From positions 1-39,860 of the forward strand of contig CAZYTA010000023.1 of NCBI GenBank assembly GCA_964650465.1: a stretch of DNA of 39,860 nt, written 5' to 3'. The notes under the pieces were generated by a model. The model was not told where the DNA came from, did no database searches, and saw only the letters and a list, made by a program, of their open reading frames with translations. Positions 15,197 through 23,847 of the stretch are shown here, piece by piece; position 1 is the stretch's first letter; every line of letters starts with the position of its first letter. The position numbers and the translations under genes were made by a program. The stretch is from RGIG6353 sp964650465. Lineage in GTDB: Bacteria; Bacillota; Clostridia; Oscillospirales; SIG627.

Positions 15197-16036
15197 TTGT
15201 CAAGAGTTATTACAGTAAGTGCTAAAACAGTAGAAGAAGCACTTGAAAAAGCAGCTGCCGAAACAGGCATCGAAAAGGACGAGCTCAAATATGAAGTCAC
15301 AGCAGAAGCAAAAAAAGGCCTTTTCGGAATAGGCGCCCAGGATGCAGTAATTGAGGTTATATTAGAAGAGACTCCCGATGAGCTTGCACTCAATTTTGTA
15401 AAGACCGTACTTGCAGACCTTGAGTTTTCAAATGTAAACATTGAAATGTCCGAAACATCCGATAAGGAAGTGACTATCAGTGTTACAGGTGATGATATGG
15501 GACTTATAATCGGTCATCACGGAGAGATTCTCGAATCACTTCAGTATCTTACCAACCTTGCGGCAAACAAGGGTGTTGAGGGATACAGAAGATATGTTGT
15601 GGATGTTGAGAACTACCGTGCAAAGCGCGAGGAAACACTTCGCAAGCTTGCACAAAAAACTGCTTCACGTGCCAAGAGACAGGGAAGAAATATTGTTCTT
15701 GAGCCTATGAGTGCATACGAGCGCCGTGCAATTCATTCAGAGGTACAGAACATTGAAGGTGTTACTACATTTTCAATCGGTTCGGGCGACCAGCGTAAGG
15801 TTGTAGTTTCTCCCGAGGTTCAGAAGGAGAAACCTGCAAAGAACCGCAGTAACAAGGCACCCCGTCCTCAGAAGAGCGAAAAGCCCGCTGAGGTAAAGGA
15901 AGAGAAGCCTACCAAGCTCGACCCCGATATTCCTTTGACATATGCAGGCTCGGGTGTTTCAAAGCAGCCCATTGTCAAAGCAAAGAGCATTGAGGAGCTT
16001 GGACTTGCCGACCCCGATGACGGCGAAATGTATTAA
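15197..16036 (+). CDS. jag: RNA-binding protein Jag/KhpB (Jag-N, KH, R3H domains)
   Basis: A 279-residue protein with an N-terminal Jag-N domain (about 1-55, with KKGLFGIGAQDA), a KH-II domain with the GLIIGHHGEILESLQYL loop (about 108-124), and an R3H domain with ERRAIHSEVQNIEGVTTFS (about 175-193). A Lys/Pro/Glu-rich tail of about 70 residues follows. In Gram-positives Jag/KhpB pairs with KhpA to bind RNA and influence cell elongation and division. The start is TTG at 15197 after AGGAGGAAA. It follows yidC as in most Firmicutes and ends in a strong terminator. Confidence 0.95.
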   Translation: MSRVITVSAKTVEEALEKAAAETGIEKDELKYEVTAEAKKGLFGIGAQDAVIEVILEETPDELALNFVKTVLADLEFSNVNIEMSETSDKEVTISVTGDDMGLIIGHHGEILESLQYLTNLAANKGVEGYRRYVVDVENYRAKREETLRKLAQKTASRAKRQGRNIVLEPMSAYERRAIHSEVQNIEGVTTFSIGSGDQRKVVVSPEVQKEKPAKNRSNKAPRPQKSEKPAEVKEEKPTKLDPDIPLTYAGSGVSKQPIVKAKSIEELGLADPDDGEMY

Positions 16037-16054
16037 TTACAGTATTTTAATAAA

Positions 16055-16091
16055 GGGTAAATTCAGGCTCTTGCCCTGAATTTACCCTTTT
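16055..16091 (+). terminator. Terminator after jag
   Basis: A perfect 13-bp stem, GGGTAAATTCAGG (16055-16067) with CCTGAATTTACCC (16075-16087), a 7-base loop and TTTT. Repeat copy B starts 6 nt beyond the T tract. Confidence 0.9.
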
Positions 16092-16097
16092 GTATAC

Positions 16098-16186
16098 AAG
16101 AAATTGCAAATAAGCTTCGCCGTATTTTAGATTTGCAGAAATGCCGAAATGGGCGAGAATTGTCAGCGGCGTCTTGCCGCTTTTTT
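16098..16186 (+). repeat. Dispersed intergenic structured repeat, copy B
   Basis: It starts with AAGAAATTGC (16098-16107). TTCGCC (16116-16121) pairs with GGCGAG (16152-16157) using one G-T pair. The 7-nt linker AATTGTC leads to a 6-bp hairpin, AGCGGC (16165-16170) with GCCGCT (16176-16181), then six T's. It is the most divergent copy, with shorter spacers (8 and 30 nt). It ends 12 nt before the mnmE start codon, so it occupies essentially the whole mnmE leader. Confidence 0.83.
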
Positions 16187-16197
16187 GTGAGGGAAAC

Positions 16198-17586
16198 ATG
16201 CTAAGTGATATTATAGCGGCTGTATCTACTCCGAGAGGTACGGGCGGAATAGCGGTAATAAGAATATCCGGAAACGGCGCACTTGCTCTGGCTGATAAGA
16301 TTTTTCTGCCCAAAAGCGGAAAGCGTATCATTGATTATTCTCCGAGATATGCTATATACGGCGATATATGTGATGAAAAATCCACGATAGACAGCGGAAT
16401 TCTCACATATTATACAGCACCCAACAGCTATACAGGCGAGGACATGGTGGAAATATCCTGCCACGGCGGATACACAGTTACTTCGATGGTGCTGGCAGCC
16501 GTCCTTGAAAAGGGTGCGAGAATGGCTGAGGGCGGAGAATTTACACGCCGTGCTTTTGTCAATGATAAAATAGGTCTTACAGAGGCAGAGGCAGTTGGCA
16601 ATATGCTTACTGCACAATCGGAGCGTGCCGTCAGGCTTTCAAACCGCCATATAAACGGAGCTCTTAAGGAAAAAACCGACAGTATTTCAACAGAGCTTAT
16701 TTCTATCATTTCATCTCTGTATGCATCAATCGACTATCCCGAAGAGGATCTTGAGGATATGCAGGATACAGAGCTTCTTGCCCGAATCGGTAATGTCAGA
16801 GAGGAATGCAGACATCTTATTGACACATACAGAAGCGGTCACGCTGTGGCACATGGAATAAATACTGTTATTGTCGGTAAACCGAATGTCGGCAAATCTT
16901 CTTTTTTTAATTCGCTTATTTCGGCTGAAAAGGCAATAGTAACGGATATACCGGGAACAACACGTGATGTCCTTGAACAGCTTGTGGAGATAGACGGCAT
17001 AGCGCTCAGAGTTTTTGATACCGCAGGCATAAGGGAAAAGACCGAAGATGTAATTGAATCAATGGGTATTGATATTGCAAGAAGCAAGATGATGTCCGAT
17101 GATACCGAGCTTGTTCTTGCGCTCTTTGACATATCAAGAGAATTTGACTCATCGGATGAAATTCTTGTTTCCGAGCTTAGTAGTCTCACAGAGGGTAAAA
17201 TCGTAATACCGGTGTTTACAAAATGCGACAAAACTCCCTTAATTGATGTAGGGAGGGTGGAAAAAGTACTTGGAAAAGCACATAGGATATCATCCCGCAC
17301 AGGAAGCGGAACAGAAGAGTTAAAAAAAGATATAATTCACCGATTTGTAACATGTGAAAGTGATATCGACAGCGGTGCCGTTCTTACCAATGTGCGTCAG
17401 CTGACATCACTGAAAAAATGTCTGTGTATTATTGATGAGGCAGAAAGGCTGATTCTTTCCGGAATGAAGGATATGTCACTTATTGAGCTTGAAGGAGCTG
17501 TAAATACAGTGGGAGAAATAGATTCCAGGACAGTTGCGGAAAAGATTGTAAATGAGATTTTTTCTAAATTTTGTGTAGGTAAATAA
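16198..17586 (+). CDS. mnmE: tRNA uridine-5-carboxymethylaminomethyl(34) synthesis GTPase MnmE
   Basis: A 463-residue protein. With MnmG it installs the aminomethyl-type group at the wobble uridine of several tRNAs. The N-terminal folate-binding domain begins DIIAAVSTPRGTGGIAVIRI. The inserted G domain has GKPNVGKSS (P-loop), DIPGTTRD and DTAGIR, with TKCD further on. The C-terminus ends in FCVGK, carrying the catalytic Cys of the C-x-G-K motif. The start is ATG at 16198. An in-frame ATG at 16141 is inside the repeat, and translation from there would add 19 residues unlike any MnmE. The neighbour mnmG begins 1 nt after the stop codon. Confidence 0.96.
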   Translation: MLSDIIAAVSTPRGTGGIAVIRISGNGALALADKIFLPKSGKRIIDYSPRYAIYGDICDEKSTIDSGILTYYTAPNSYTGEDMVEISCHGGYTVTSMVLAAVLEKGARMAEGGEFTRRAFVNDKIGLTEAEAVGNMLTAQSERAVRLSNRHINGALKEKTDSISTELISIISSLYASIDYPEEDLEDMQDTELLARIGNVREECRHLIDTYRSGHAVAHGINTVIVGKPNVGKSSFFNSLISAEKAIVTDIPGTTRDVLEQLVEIDGIALRVFDTAGIREKTEDVIESMGIDIARSKMMSDDTELVLALFDISREFDSSDEILVSELSSLTEGKIVIPVFTKCDKTPLIDVGRVEKVLGKAHRISSRTGSGTEELKKDIIHRFVTCESDIDSGAVLTNVRQLTSLKKCLCIIDEAERLILSGMKDMSLIELEGAVNTVGEIDSRTVAEKIVNEIFSKFCVGK

Positions 17587-17587
17587 T

Positions 17588-19471
17588 ATGGAAAACTTAG
17601 TAAAATATGATGCGGGCAGCTGTGATGTTATTGTCATCGGAGCAGGGCACGCAGGAATAGAAGCATCCCTTGCCGCCGCAAGGATGGGACACTCGTCAAT
17701 ACTCTTTACGCTCAACCTTGATGCAGTGGGAAATATGCCGTGCAACCCGTCTATCGGAGGTACAGGTAAAGGACATCTTGTATATGAAATAGATGCTCTC
17801 GGCGGCGAGATGGGCAGGGCGGCAGATAAGGTTTGTATGCAGAGCCGTATGCTCAATCTTGGAAAGGGACCTGCCGTTCATTCCTTGAGAATGCAGGCTG
17901 ACCGACGTGCTTATCAGACTCTTATGAAAAAAACTATTGAGTCTACCGAAAATCTCCGTCTCATTCAGGCTGAAATAGTTGAGGTTAATAAGGAAGAGTG
18001 CGGTATAAGTGTCACTACACGTTACGGTGCAGTATGGCATGCCAAGGCTGTAATTGTAGCTACAGGTACATACCTTAATGCCCGTGTAATAGTTGGAGAG
18101 GTGGCATTTCCGTCGGGACCCGACAATATGTTTCCTGCAAGCTTCCTGACAGCTTCGCTCGAAAAGCTTGGGATGAAGATGCTGAGGTTTAAGACAGGCA
18201 CACCTGCGCGAATACACAGGAACAGTATAGATTATGAAAAGTGTGAAATACAGCCGGGTGACGAAAAGCCTTTTTGCTATTCTTACTATACAGACAAAGA
18301 GGAATTCCAAAGCCGCCGTCAGTATTCTTGCTACACGGTTTATACAAATGAGGAAACTCACAATATAATCAAAAACAATCTTGACCGCTCGCCGCTGTAT
18401 TCGGGCAATATCCGAGGTGTAGGTCCACGTTATTGCCCCAGCATTGAGGATAAGGTTGTCCGTTTTTCAGACAAAGAAAGGCATCAGCTTTTCCTTGAAC
18501 CAATGGGAAGAGATACCGATGAAATATATGTACAGGGACTCAGTTCATCGCTTCCCGAGGAGGTACAGCTTAAGATATTACATTCTATCAAGGGGCTTGA
18601 GCACGCCGAGGTAATGCGTACAGCATATGCAATAGAATATGACCTTGCCGATCCCACACAGCTTTTGCCCACACTCGAATTCAAGGATATTCCGGGGCTT
18701 TACGGTGCAGGTCAGTTCAACGGTACATCGGGCTACGAGGAGGCTGCCGCTCAGGGGCTTATTGCGGGAATTAATGCTGCGTTGAAAATAGAGGGAAGAG
18801 AGCCTCTTGTACTGAACAGAGCTTCTTCGTATATCGGCACTCTTATTGATGACCTTGTTACAAAGGGGACAAACGAACCCTACAGAATAATGACCTCCAG
18901 ATGCGAATACCGTCTTGTTCTCAGACAAGATAATGCAGACCGACGTTTGATTGAATACGGAAGATACGCAGGACTTATCGACGATGAGCGCTATGAGAAG
19001 AAAAAAGCGCTTTTTGAGGCTATAGACAGGGAGGTAGAGCGTGCAGAGAATACATTTATTGCTCCCTGTGCAGAGGTGTCTGCACTTATGGCTGAGCATA
19101 ATTCGGCGGAGGTAACAACCGGCATAAGGCTTGGAGACCTTGTGCGCCGTCCCGAGCTTAGTTACGCAGTTCTTGCTCCGATTGACAAGAGCCGCCCCGA
19201 GCTTTCCGAGGAGATATGCAGAAGGGCAGAAACAGAAATTAAATACCGCGGATATATCAAAAAGCAGGAGCTTGAAATTGAAGCCTTCAAACGTCTTGAA
19301 AACAAAAGGCTTCCCCAAGACTTTGACTATACCTCTGTTAAAGGAATACGTATAGAAGCCTCTCAGAAGCTGAACAAAATAAGACCTTTGAATATCGGAC
19401 AGGCATCCCGCATTTCGGGAATCAGTCCTGCCGACATATCGGTATTACTCATTTATTTTAATATGAAATAG
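17588..19471 (+). CDS. mnmG: tRNA uridine-5-carboxymethylaminomethyl(34) synthesis enzyme MnmG
   Basis: A 627-residue FAD protein of normal length and the partner of MnmE. The Rossmann motif GAGHAGIEASLAAARMG lies at about 18-34, and NPSIGGTGKGHLVYEIDALGG (about 53-73, described here by its ends NPSIGG and ALGG) forms the conserved active-site region. GLYGAGQFNGTSGYEEAAAQG is represented by residues about 374-394. The C-terminal MnmE-binding helices end the protein. It follows mnmE with a 1-nt gap and precedes rsmG by 7 nt, the classical mnmE-mnmG-rsmG operon. Confidence 0.97.
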   Translation: MENLVKYDAGSCDVIVIGAGHAGIEASLAAARMGHSSILFTLNLDAVGNMPCNPSIGGTGKGHLVYEIDALGGEMGRAADKVCMQSRMLNLGKGPAVHSLRMQADRRAYQTLMKKTIESTENLRLIQAEIVEVNKEECGISVTTRYGAVWHAKAVIVATGTYLNARVIVGEVAFPSGPDNMFPASFLTASLEKLGMKMLRFKTGTPARIHRNSIDYEKCEIQPGDEKPFCYSYYTDKEEFQSRRQYSCYTVYTNEETHNIIKNNLDRSPLYSGNIRGVGPRYCPSIEDKVVRFSDKERHQLFLEPMGRDTDEIYVQGLSSSLPEEVQLKILHSIKGLEHAEVMRTAYAIEYDLADPTQLLPTLEFKDIPGLYGAGQFNGTSGYEEAAAQGLIAGINAALKIEGREPLVLNRASSYIGTLIDDLVTKGTNEPYRIMTSRCEYRLVLRQDNADRRLIEYGRYAGLIDDERYEKKKALFEAIDREVERAENTFIAPCAEVSALMAEHNSAEVTTGIRLGDLVRRPELSYAVLAPIDKSRPELSEEICRRAETEIKYRGYIKKQELEIEAFKRLENKRLPQDFDYTSVKGIRIEASQKLNKIRPLNIGQASRISGISPADISVLLIYFNMK

Positions 19472-19478
19472 GTGTAAA

Positions 19479-20255
19479 ATGGAAAAAATAAAAGAAATAC
19501 TGTCAACCCTTGGGGGGATTCCTGTTCTCAATGAAAAACAGTTGGATTCATTTGATTGCCTTGCTGAAATTCTGGTAGAGGAAAATCGCAAGGTCAATGT
19601 AACCTCTATTACCGACCCTGTGGGAATTGCATTTAAGCATTTTGCGGATTCTCTTTCTGTTCTTGAGCTTGAGGAAATGAAGCGTGAAGGTATCCGTATG
19701 GCTGATATCGGATGCGGCGGAGGCTTCCCGGGACTTCCCATAAAAATAGTCAGAGATGATATAGACATTACCATGATAGATTCTACCGAAAAGAAAATAC
19801 GGTATGTAGGAGCAACGGCAGAAAAGCTGGGCTTGGTAAAGGTAAATCCGCTTTCCGCTCGTGCCGAAGAGATAGCATCAAAAAACGGTGCTTTGCGCGA
19901 GAAGTTTGATGTTGTCACAGCACGCGCTTTGGCGAGACTTAATGTGCTTGCAGAGCTTTGTCTTCCTTTTGTTAAAGTTGGAGGAGTGTTTATATCAATG
20001 AAGGCTGCCACAGCCCAAGAAGAGCTTGCAGAGGCAAAGCGGGGAATAGGTCAGCTTGGCGGCAGAGTTAAGTATGTTAAAGAAGTGTCATTTGATGCAG
20101 CATGGCTTGATATGTCGGATTTTAAGGATGAAGAAAAAGCAGCCGCTACAGATTTTCTGAAGGCAAAGCGTTATATGATAGTAATTGAAAAGGTTGCTCA
20201 CACTCCCGATGCATACCCCAGACAATATGCAAAAATATCAAAGAAGCCGTTATAG
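19479..20255 (+). CDS. rsmG: 16S rRNA (guanine(527)-N(7))-methyltransferase RsmG
   Basis: A 258-residue SAM-dependent methyltransferase that modifies G527 in the 530 loop of 16S rRNA; loss of RsmG gives low-level streptomycin resistance in several bacteria. The N-terminal NRKVNVTSITDP and HFADSLSVLELE, the SAM-binding DIGCGGGFPGLPIKI (about 72-86) and the later TARALARLNVLAELCLP are all typical. It is the last gene of the mnmE operon and is followed by a terminator. The parA/parB/noc genes that often follow in Firmicutes are absent. Confidence 0.95.
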   Translation: MEKIKEILSTLGGIPVLNEKQLDSFDCLAEILVEENRKVNVTSITDPVGIAFKHFADSLSVLELEEMKREGIRMADIGCGGGFPGLPIKIVRDDIDITMIDSTEKKIRYVGATAEKLGLVKVNPLSARAEEIASKNGALREKFDVVTARALARLNVLAELCLPFVKVGGVFISMKAATAQEELAEAKRGIGQLGGRVKYVKEVSFDAAWLDMSDFKDEEKAAATDFLKAKRYMIVIEKVAHTPDAYPRQYAKISKKPL

Positions 20256-20281
20256 ATTTTTGGTATTTGATATAATAAAAA

Positions 20282-20315
20282 GGTCTGTAGCCAATAACGC
20301 TACAGACCAATTTTT
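20282..20315 (+). terminator. Terminator after rsmG
   Basis: A perfect 10-bp stem, GGTCTGTAGC (20282-20291) with GCTACAGACC (20299-20308), a 7-base loop, then AATTTTT. A-rich sequence on the left lets it act for either strand, which suits the convergent ppa gene. Confidence 0.88.
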
Positions 20316-20335
20316 GTTCAAAAATATGAATAATT

Positions 20336-20361
20336 GTAGGGACCGGCGTCCTCGACGGTCC
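20336..20361. repeat. Small GC-rich palindromic element
   Basis: GTAGG runs into GGACCG (20340-20345), which pairs with CGGTCC (20356-20361) around a 10-base loop (GCGTCCTCGA). It is much more GC-rich than the surrounding intergenic DNA. It resembles REP-like palindromes I recall from gut Clostridia, but that resemblance is from memory and unchecked. Only one copy is present in the window. It lies between convergent rsmG and ppa. Confidence 0.5.
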
Positions 20362-20403
20362 GCGGTTCGTGCATATTGTGAAGCTTATTACAGCCCCTTT
20401 AAT

Positions 20404-20937
20404 TTATTTACAGAAGTTTTCTATATAGTTGTTTATAGCCGCTTCTATTACTCTGATTGCTTCGTTGCGGTCCTGTACCTCGTTGACGGCGGTTTCTTTC
20501 TTTTCCAGATTTTTGTAAACCGAGAAGAAATGCTTCATTTCATCAAATACATGAGAAGGAAGCTGGTCAATATCGGTGTATTGATTGTAATTGGGGTCCT
20601 CAAAGGGAATGGCAATTATTTTTTCGTCGTTTCTTCCGTTATCTATCATGGATATGACACCTATAGGATATGCTCTTACCAAGGACAGCGGTTCGAGAGG
20701 CTCCGCACACAGCAAAAGTACATCCAGAGGGTCATTGTCATCTCCGAGAGTACGGGGTATAAAACCGTAGTTTGCAGGGTAGTGAGTGGAAGTATAAAGT
20801 ATTCTGTCAAGAATAATGTACCCTGTTTCTTTATCAAGCTCGTATTTCTTTTTACTTCCTTTGGATATTTCCACAACGCAGATAAAATCGTCTGCTGTTA
20901 TTCGTTTCGGTGATATATCGTGCCAAATATTTCCCAT
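20404..20937 (-). CDS. ppa: Inorganic pyrophosphatase, family I
   Basis: A 177-residue soluble enzyme that hydrolyses pyrophosphate to phosphate, pulling biosynthetic reactions forward. It has the family I pattern: EISKGSKKKYELDKETG near the N-terminus, HYPANYGFIPRTLGDDNDPLDVL (described by its ends HYPANYGF and DNDPLDVL) with the metal-binding acidic residues, and the later DEKIIAIPFEDPNY. The ATG at 20937 is preceded by AAGGAGT. It is the second gene of a minus-strand pair, 14 nt after the acyltransferase-like gene. Confidence 0.96.
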   Translation of the reverse strand: MGNIWHDISPKRITADDFICVVEISKGSKKKYELDKETGYIILDRILYTSTHYPANYGFIPRTLGDDNDPLDVLLLCAEPLEPLSLVRAYPIGVISMIDNGRNDEKIIAIPFEDPNYNQYTDIDQLPSHVFDEMKHFFSVYKNLEKKETAVNEVQDRNEAIRVIEAAINNYIENFCK

Positions 20938-20951
20938 TGTAACTACTCCTT

Positions 20952-21842
20952 TCAGTCTACATCCTCAATGACCTCTTCAGGAGGCTCGTCAAGGACAGAT
21001 GGGTTTTTGATGGTGTCTCGTATACATTTCAGCGCCGAAGCAAAATAATGTCCGTCGCATATACGCTCGTCGGTCACTACTGTAAAGTCCATAACCTTTC
21101 TTTCCTCGGTGTCGCCATCACGGTTGAGGTAAAGCTCTGTCCTCTTTGCACCGATTGCAAGGAAGATGGGGATATTACCGAAGTCATACAGATGGTGATA
21201 TATGGGAGGTATTCCAAGCGAGCCCATTGATGTTATAAACATTGAGCCGTGGAACGGTGAAAGGTTGATAAGAAATTTGGGTAAAAGCCCGAAATAATCC
21301 AAAAGCTTCAGCATCCATACAGTAAACTTAAGAAAAACACCGGGTATGTATGTGAGAAAGCGTGCGGTTGAATCAAAGGAGGATACTTCTTCTTCAATTC
21401 TGTTCTTTTCAAATTCTTCTGTAAATTTTCTGTATACGTCGTATACTGTTGCATCGGGTTCAAAGTCAATTTTAATAGTAGTGTTCTGAGCATTCAGCTC
21501 CATTTTCTTTTTTATGTCGATGACAATTTGTATTTTGTTTCTTGCGTATATTTTTTGCCCTGCAAGAAATCTGTTGATGCCGGGGTATTGGGATACAGCT
21601 CTGATATATGCGGCAATGAATATGTACATCATGCCGAAGCCCTTTAGCCCTTCACGGCGTTTTCCCGCAATGTAGTGTTCCAGTTCATCCAAAACTACAG
21701 TGTCACGGATAAGATTTGATGCACCGTTGCGGTTTACCATAATATACGGGGCTACATAGGTCATAGGAGATAATGAACGAAGACGTCTGCCCTCATATCT
21801 GTCACCTAAACGGCGCCGTCTTGTCTTTTTCTTTTCTGTCAT
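20952..21842 (-). CDS. Stand-alone 2-oxoacid dehydrogenase E2-type acyltransferase-like protein, altered active site
   Basis: A 296-residue protein matching only the catalytic (chloramphenicol-acetyltransferase-like) domain of E2 subunits. It has no lipoyl or subunit-binding domain and no E1 or E3 genes nearby. Recognisable parts are MTYVAPYIMVNRNGASN near the N-terminus, the MFITSMGSLGIPPIYHHLYDFG strand region (about 200-222) and VVTDERICDGHYFASAL near 255. E2 enzymes have DHRxxDG at that point, with His as catalytic base; here it is DERICDG, with Glu259 in place of His and Asp263 kept. It may be a non-catalytic or differently acting member. An Arg-rich N-terminus (KKKTRRRRLGDR) and hydrophobic stretches near 165-190 hint at membrane proximity. 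The first E2-like base change was confirmed on the DNA (GAG codon). Confidence 0.78.
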   Translation of the reverse strand: MTEKKKTRRRRLGDRYEGRRLRSLSPMTYVAPYIMVNRNGASNLIRDTVVLDELEHYIAGKRREGLKGFGMMYIFIAAYIRAVSQYPGINRFLAGQKIYARNKIQIVIDIKKKMELNAQNTTIKIDFEPDATVYDVYRKFTEEFEKNRIEEEVSSFDSTARFLTYIPGVFLKFTVWMLKLLDYFGLLPKFLINLSPFHGSMFITSMGSLGIPPIYHHLYDFGNIPIFLAIGAKRTELYLNRDGDTEERKVMDFTVVTDERICDGHYFASALKCIRDTIKNPSVLDEPPEEVIEDVD

Positions 21843-21872
21843 AAATATACCTCGTTTGCCGGATTATGTTAC

Positions 21873-21901
21873 ATTGTATCATCAAACGCCAAAAAAAGCA
21901 A
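21873..21901 (-). promoter_or_regulatory. Probable promoter of the acyltransferase-like/ppa pair
   Basis: On the minus strand, TTGCTT (21901-21896), a 17-base spacer and TACAAT (21878-21873) lie 31 bases before the start codon. Confidence 0.6.
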
Positions 21902-21910
21902 GGCTTTGAC

Positions 21911-21939
21911 TTGAATTTTGACATTTTATATGGTAAAAT
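21911..21939 (+). promoter_or_regulatory. Probable promoter of the ABC-F gene
   Basis: TTGAAT (21911-21916), 17 bases, TAAAAT (21934-21939), 29 bases before the ATG, which has AAAAGGA upstream. It lies back to back with the minus-strand promoter in a 126-bp divergent region. Confidence 0.65.
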
Positions 21940-21968
21940 AAACCTTAACGAAACTAAAAGGATAAATT

Positions 21969-23840
21969 ATGATTAGTATAAGCTGTAAAAATATTTCCCT
22001 TGCCTTCGGTACGGATGTACTCCTTGACAAGGTGACTTTCTCCATCGAAAAGGGTGATAGAGTAGGTGTTGTGGGAGTCAATGGAGCGGGCAAGACTACA
22101 TTAATGAAAATAATAACAGGTGAAATGCAAAAAGATGCAGGCGAGGTATTCATTGCAGGCGGTGAAACTGTAGGATATCTTGACCAGCATGCAACGGTTG
22201 ATTCTGACAGAACGGTTTTGCAAGAAATGCTTTCACATTTTTCGCACCTTGATGCAATGAAAAAACGTCTTGATGCCCTCGAACAGACCATGGAAAACGA
22301 TCCGAATGCCGCTACTGCATTTGTAAAGCTCAGTGAGGAATATAAAAACGCAGGCGGTCTTGAATATGTCGGCAGAACAAAGTCTGTTCTTACAAAAATG
22401 GGCTTTGGCGAAGAGTATTTTGACCTTCCCGTAAATGCTCTGAGCGGAGGACAAAAAACTGCTCTTGCCCTTGTGGGACTTATTCTGCAAAATCACGGTA
22501 TTCTTATACTTGATGAGCCTACAAACCATCTTGATATAGAATCTGTTGAATGGCTCGAAAACTATATAAAGGGGATTAAATCTACTGTTATAGTAATTTC
22601 TCATGACCGTTATTTTCTTGATGCGGTGACCACAAAAACTCTTGATATCGAAAATACACATGCAACCCTCTATAACGGCTCCTATTCTGTTTTTGTTGAT
22701 AAAAAGAAAAAGGACAGAGAGATATATCAGCGTCATTATGAAAATCAGCAAAAGGAAATAGCCCGTCTTGAAGCTTATATTGAGCAACAAAGGCGCTGGA
22801 ACAGGGAGCGAAATATAATAGCGGCAGAGAGCCGTGAAAAGGCTATTGAGAGGATGGACAAGCTGGAAAAGCTTGAGAATTTACCCACCGGTATCAGCTT
22901 CTCGTTTGGCGAAGCAATACGTTCGGGCAACGATGTACTGACAGTACGGGAGCTTGCAATGTCTTTTGATTCAAAAAGGCTTTTTACCGAGCTTTCTTTT
23001 GAGGTGAAGCGCTGTGACAGAATGTTTATTCTCGGAAAAAACGGCACAGGAAAATCTACACTTCTGAAAATACTCAATTCCCGTATTGAAGCTCTTGCGG
23101 GGGAATTTGAATTCGGAACAAATGTAAAGCTTGGCTATTATGACCAGGAAAACCAAAACCTTTCTCCCAATAATACGGTGTTAGACGAGCTTTGGAACGA
23201 GTATTCCTCTATGACCATGACCGAGGTGCGCTCTGCATTGGCACTGTTCAGGTTTTGCGGAGACGATGTAATGAAAAAGGTATCTGTGCTCAGCGGAGGA
23301 GAGAAGGCAAGGCTTACCCTTGCAAAGCTGATGCTCTCAAAGGTAAATCTTCTTATACTTGATGAGCCTACAAACCACCTTGATATAGCATCGCGCGAGA
23401 CTCTTGAGGAGGCTATTCTTGCCTTTAAGGGAACTGTAATTGCTGTTTCTCATGACCGATACTTCATAAAGAAGCTTGCTACAAGAATACTGAGGATAGA
23501 GGATAGAGGCTGTACTGTTTATGAGCATGGCTATGAGGATTACCTCGAAAAGGTAAAGGATACAGTCAAGGCACCGACTGCCGCTGTTTCGGCATCCTCG
23601 GGCAAGGAGGATTTTATACAAAGGCGTGAAAACAAAGCACAGGAGCGTAAGCGGGAGCGTGACATAGCCAAAACCGAAAACGAAATAGAAGAAACAGAAA
23701 AGAAAATAAGCGAAATTGAAGAAAGAATGTCGGGAGAGCTTGCTACAGATTATTCTGCTCTTATGGAAGCAGAAAAGGAAAGACAGACTCTTGAAGAGAG
23801 GCTCGAGGAGCTTTACGCCTTTCTTGATACTCTTATGTAG
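21969..23840 (+). CDS. ABC-F family ATPase (ribosome-associated type)
   Basis: A 623-residue soluble protein with two ABC domains and no membrane segments. The first domain has Walker A GVNGAGKTT (about 36-44), signature LSGGQKTALAL and ILILDEPTNHLD. The second has GKNGTGKST, LSGGEKARLTL and LLILDEPTNHLD. Between them is a charged helical linker (about 240-305), the P-site tRNA-interaction motif region of this family. A Glu/Lys-rich coiled coil forms the last ~80 residues. ABC-F proteins act on the ribosome as translation factors, and some protect against antibiotics. The C-terminal coiled coil is closest in layout to Uup/YdiF-type housekeeping members. It is followed after 7 nt by a pseudouridine synthase gene. 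Confidence 0.93.
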   Translation: MISISCKNISLAFGTDVLLDKVTFSIEKGDRVGVVGVNGAGKTTLMKIITGEMQKDAGEVFIAGGETVGYLDQHATVDSDRTVLQEMLSHFSHLDAMKKRLDALEQTMENDPNAATAFVKLSEEYKNAGGLEYVGRTKSVLTKMGFGEEYFDLPVNALSGGQKTALALVGLILQNHGILILDEPTNHLDIESVEWLENYIKGIKSTVIVISHDRYFLDAVTTKTLDIENTHATLYNGSYSVFVDKKKKDREIYQRHYENQQKEIARLEAYIEQQRRWNRERNIIAAESREKAIERMDKLEKLENLPTGISFSFGEAIRSGNDVLTVRELAMSFDSKRLFTELSFEVKRCDRMFILGKNGTGKSTLLKILNSRIEALAGEFEFGTNVKLGYYDQENQNLSPNNTVLDELWNEYSSMTMTEVRSALALFRFCGDDVMKKVSVLSGGEKARLTLAKLMLSKVNLLILDEPTNHLDIASRETLEEAILAFKGTVIAVSHDRYFIKKLATRILRIEDRGCTVYEHGYEDYLEKVKDTVKAPTAAVSASSGKEDFIQRRENKAQERKRERDIAKTENEIEETEKKISEIEERMSGELATDYSALMEAEKERQTLEERLEELYAFLDTLM

Positions 23841-23847
23841 GTGAATT

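Noticed and set aside
16141..16197. Upstream ATG extending MnmE into the repeat
   Set aside because: MnmE proteins begin at the DIIAAVSTPRGTG stretch, and the extra 19 residues are translated repeat sequence.
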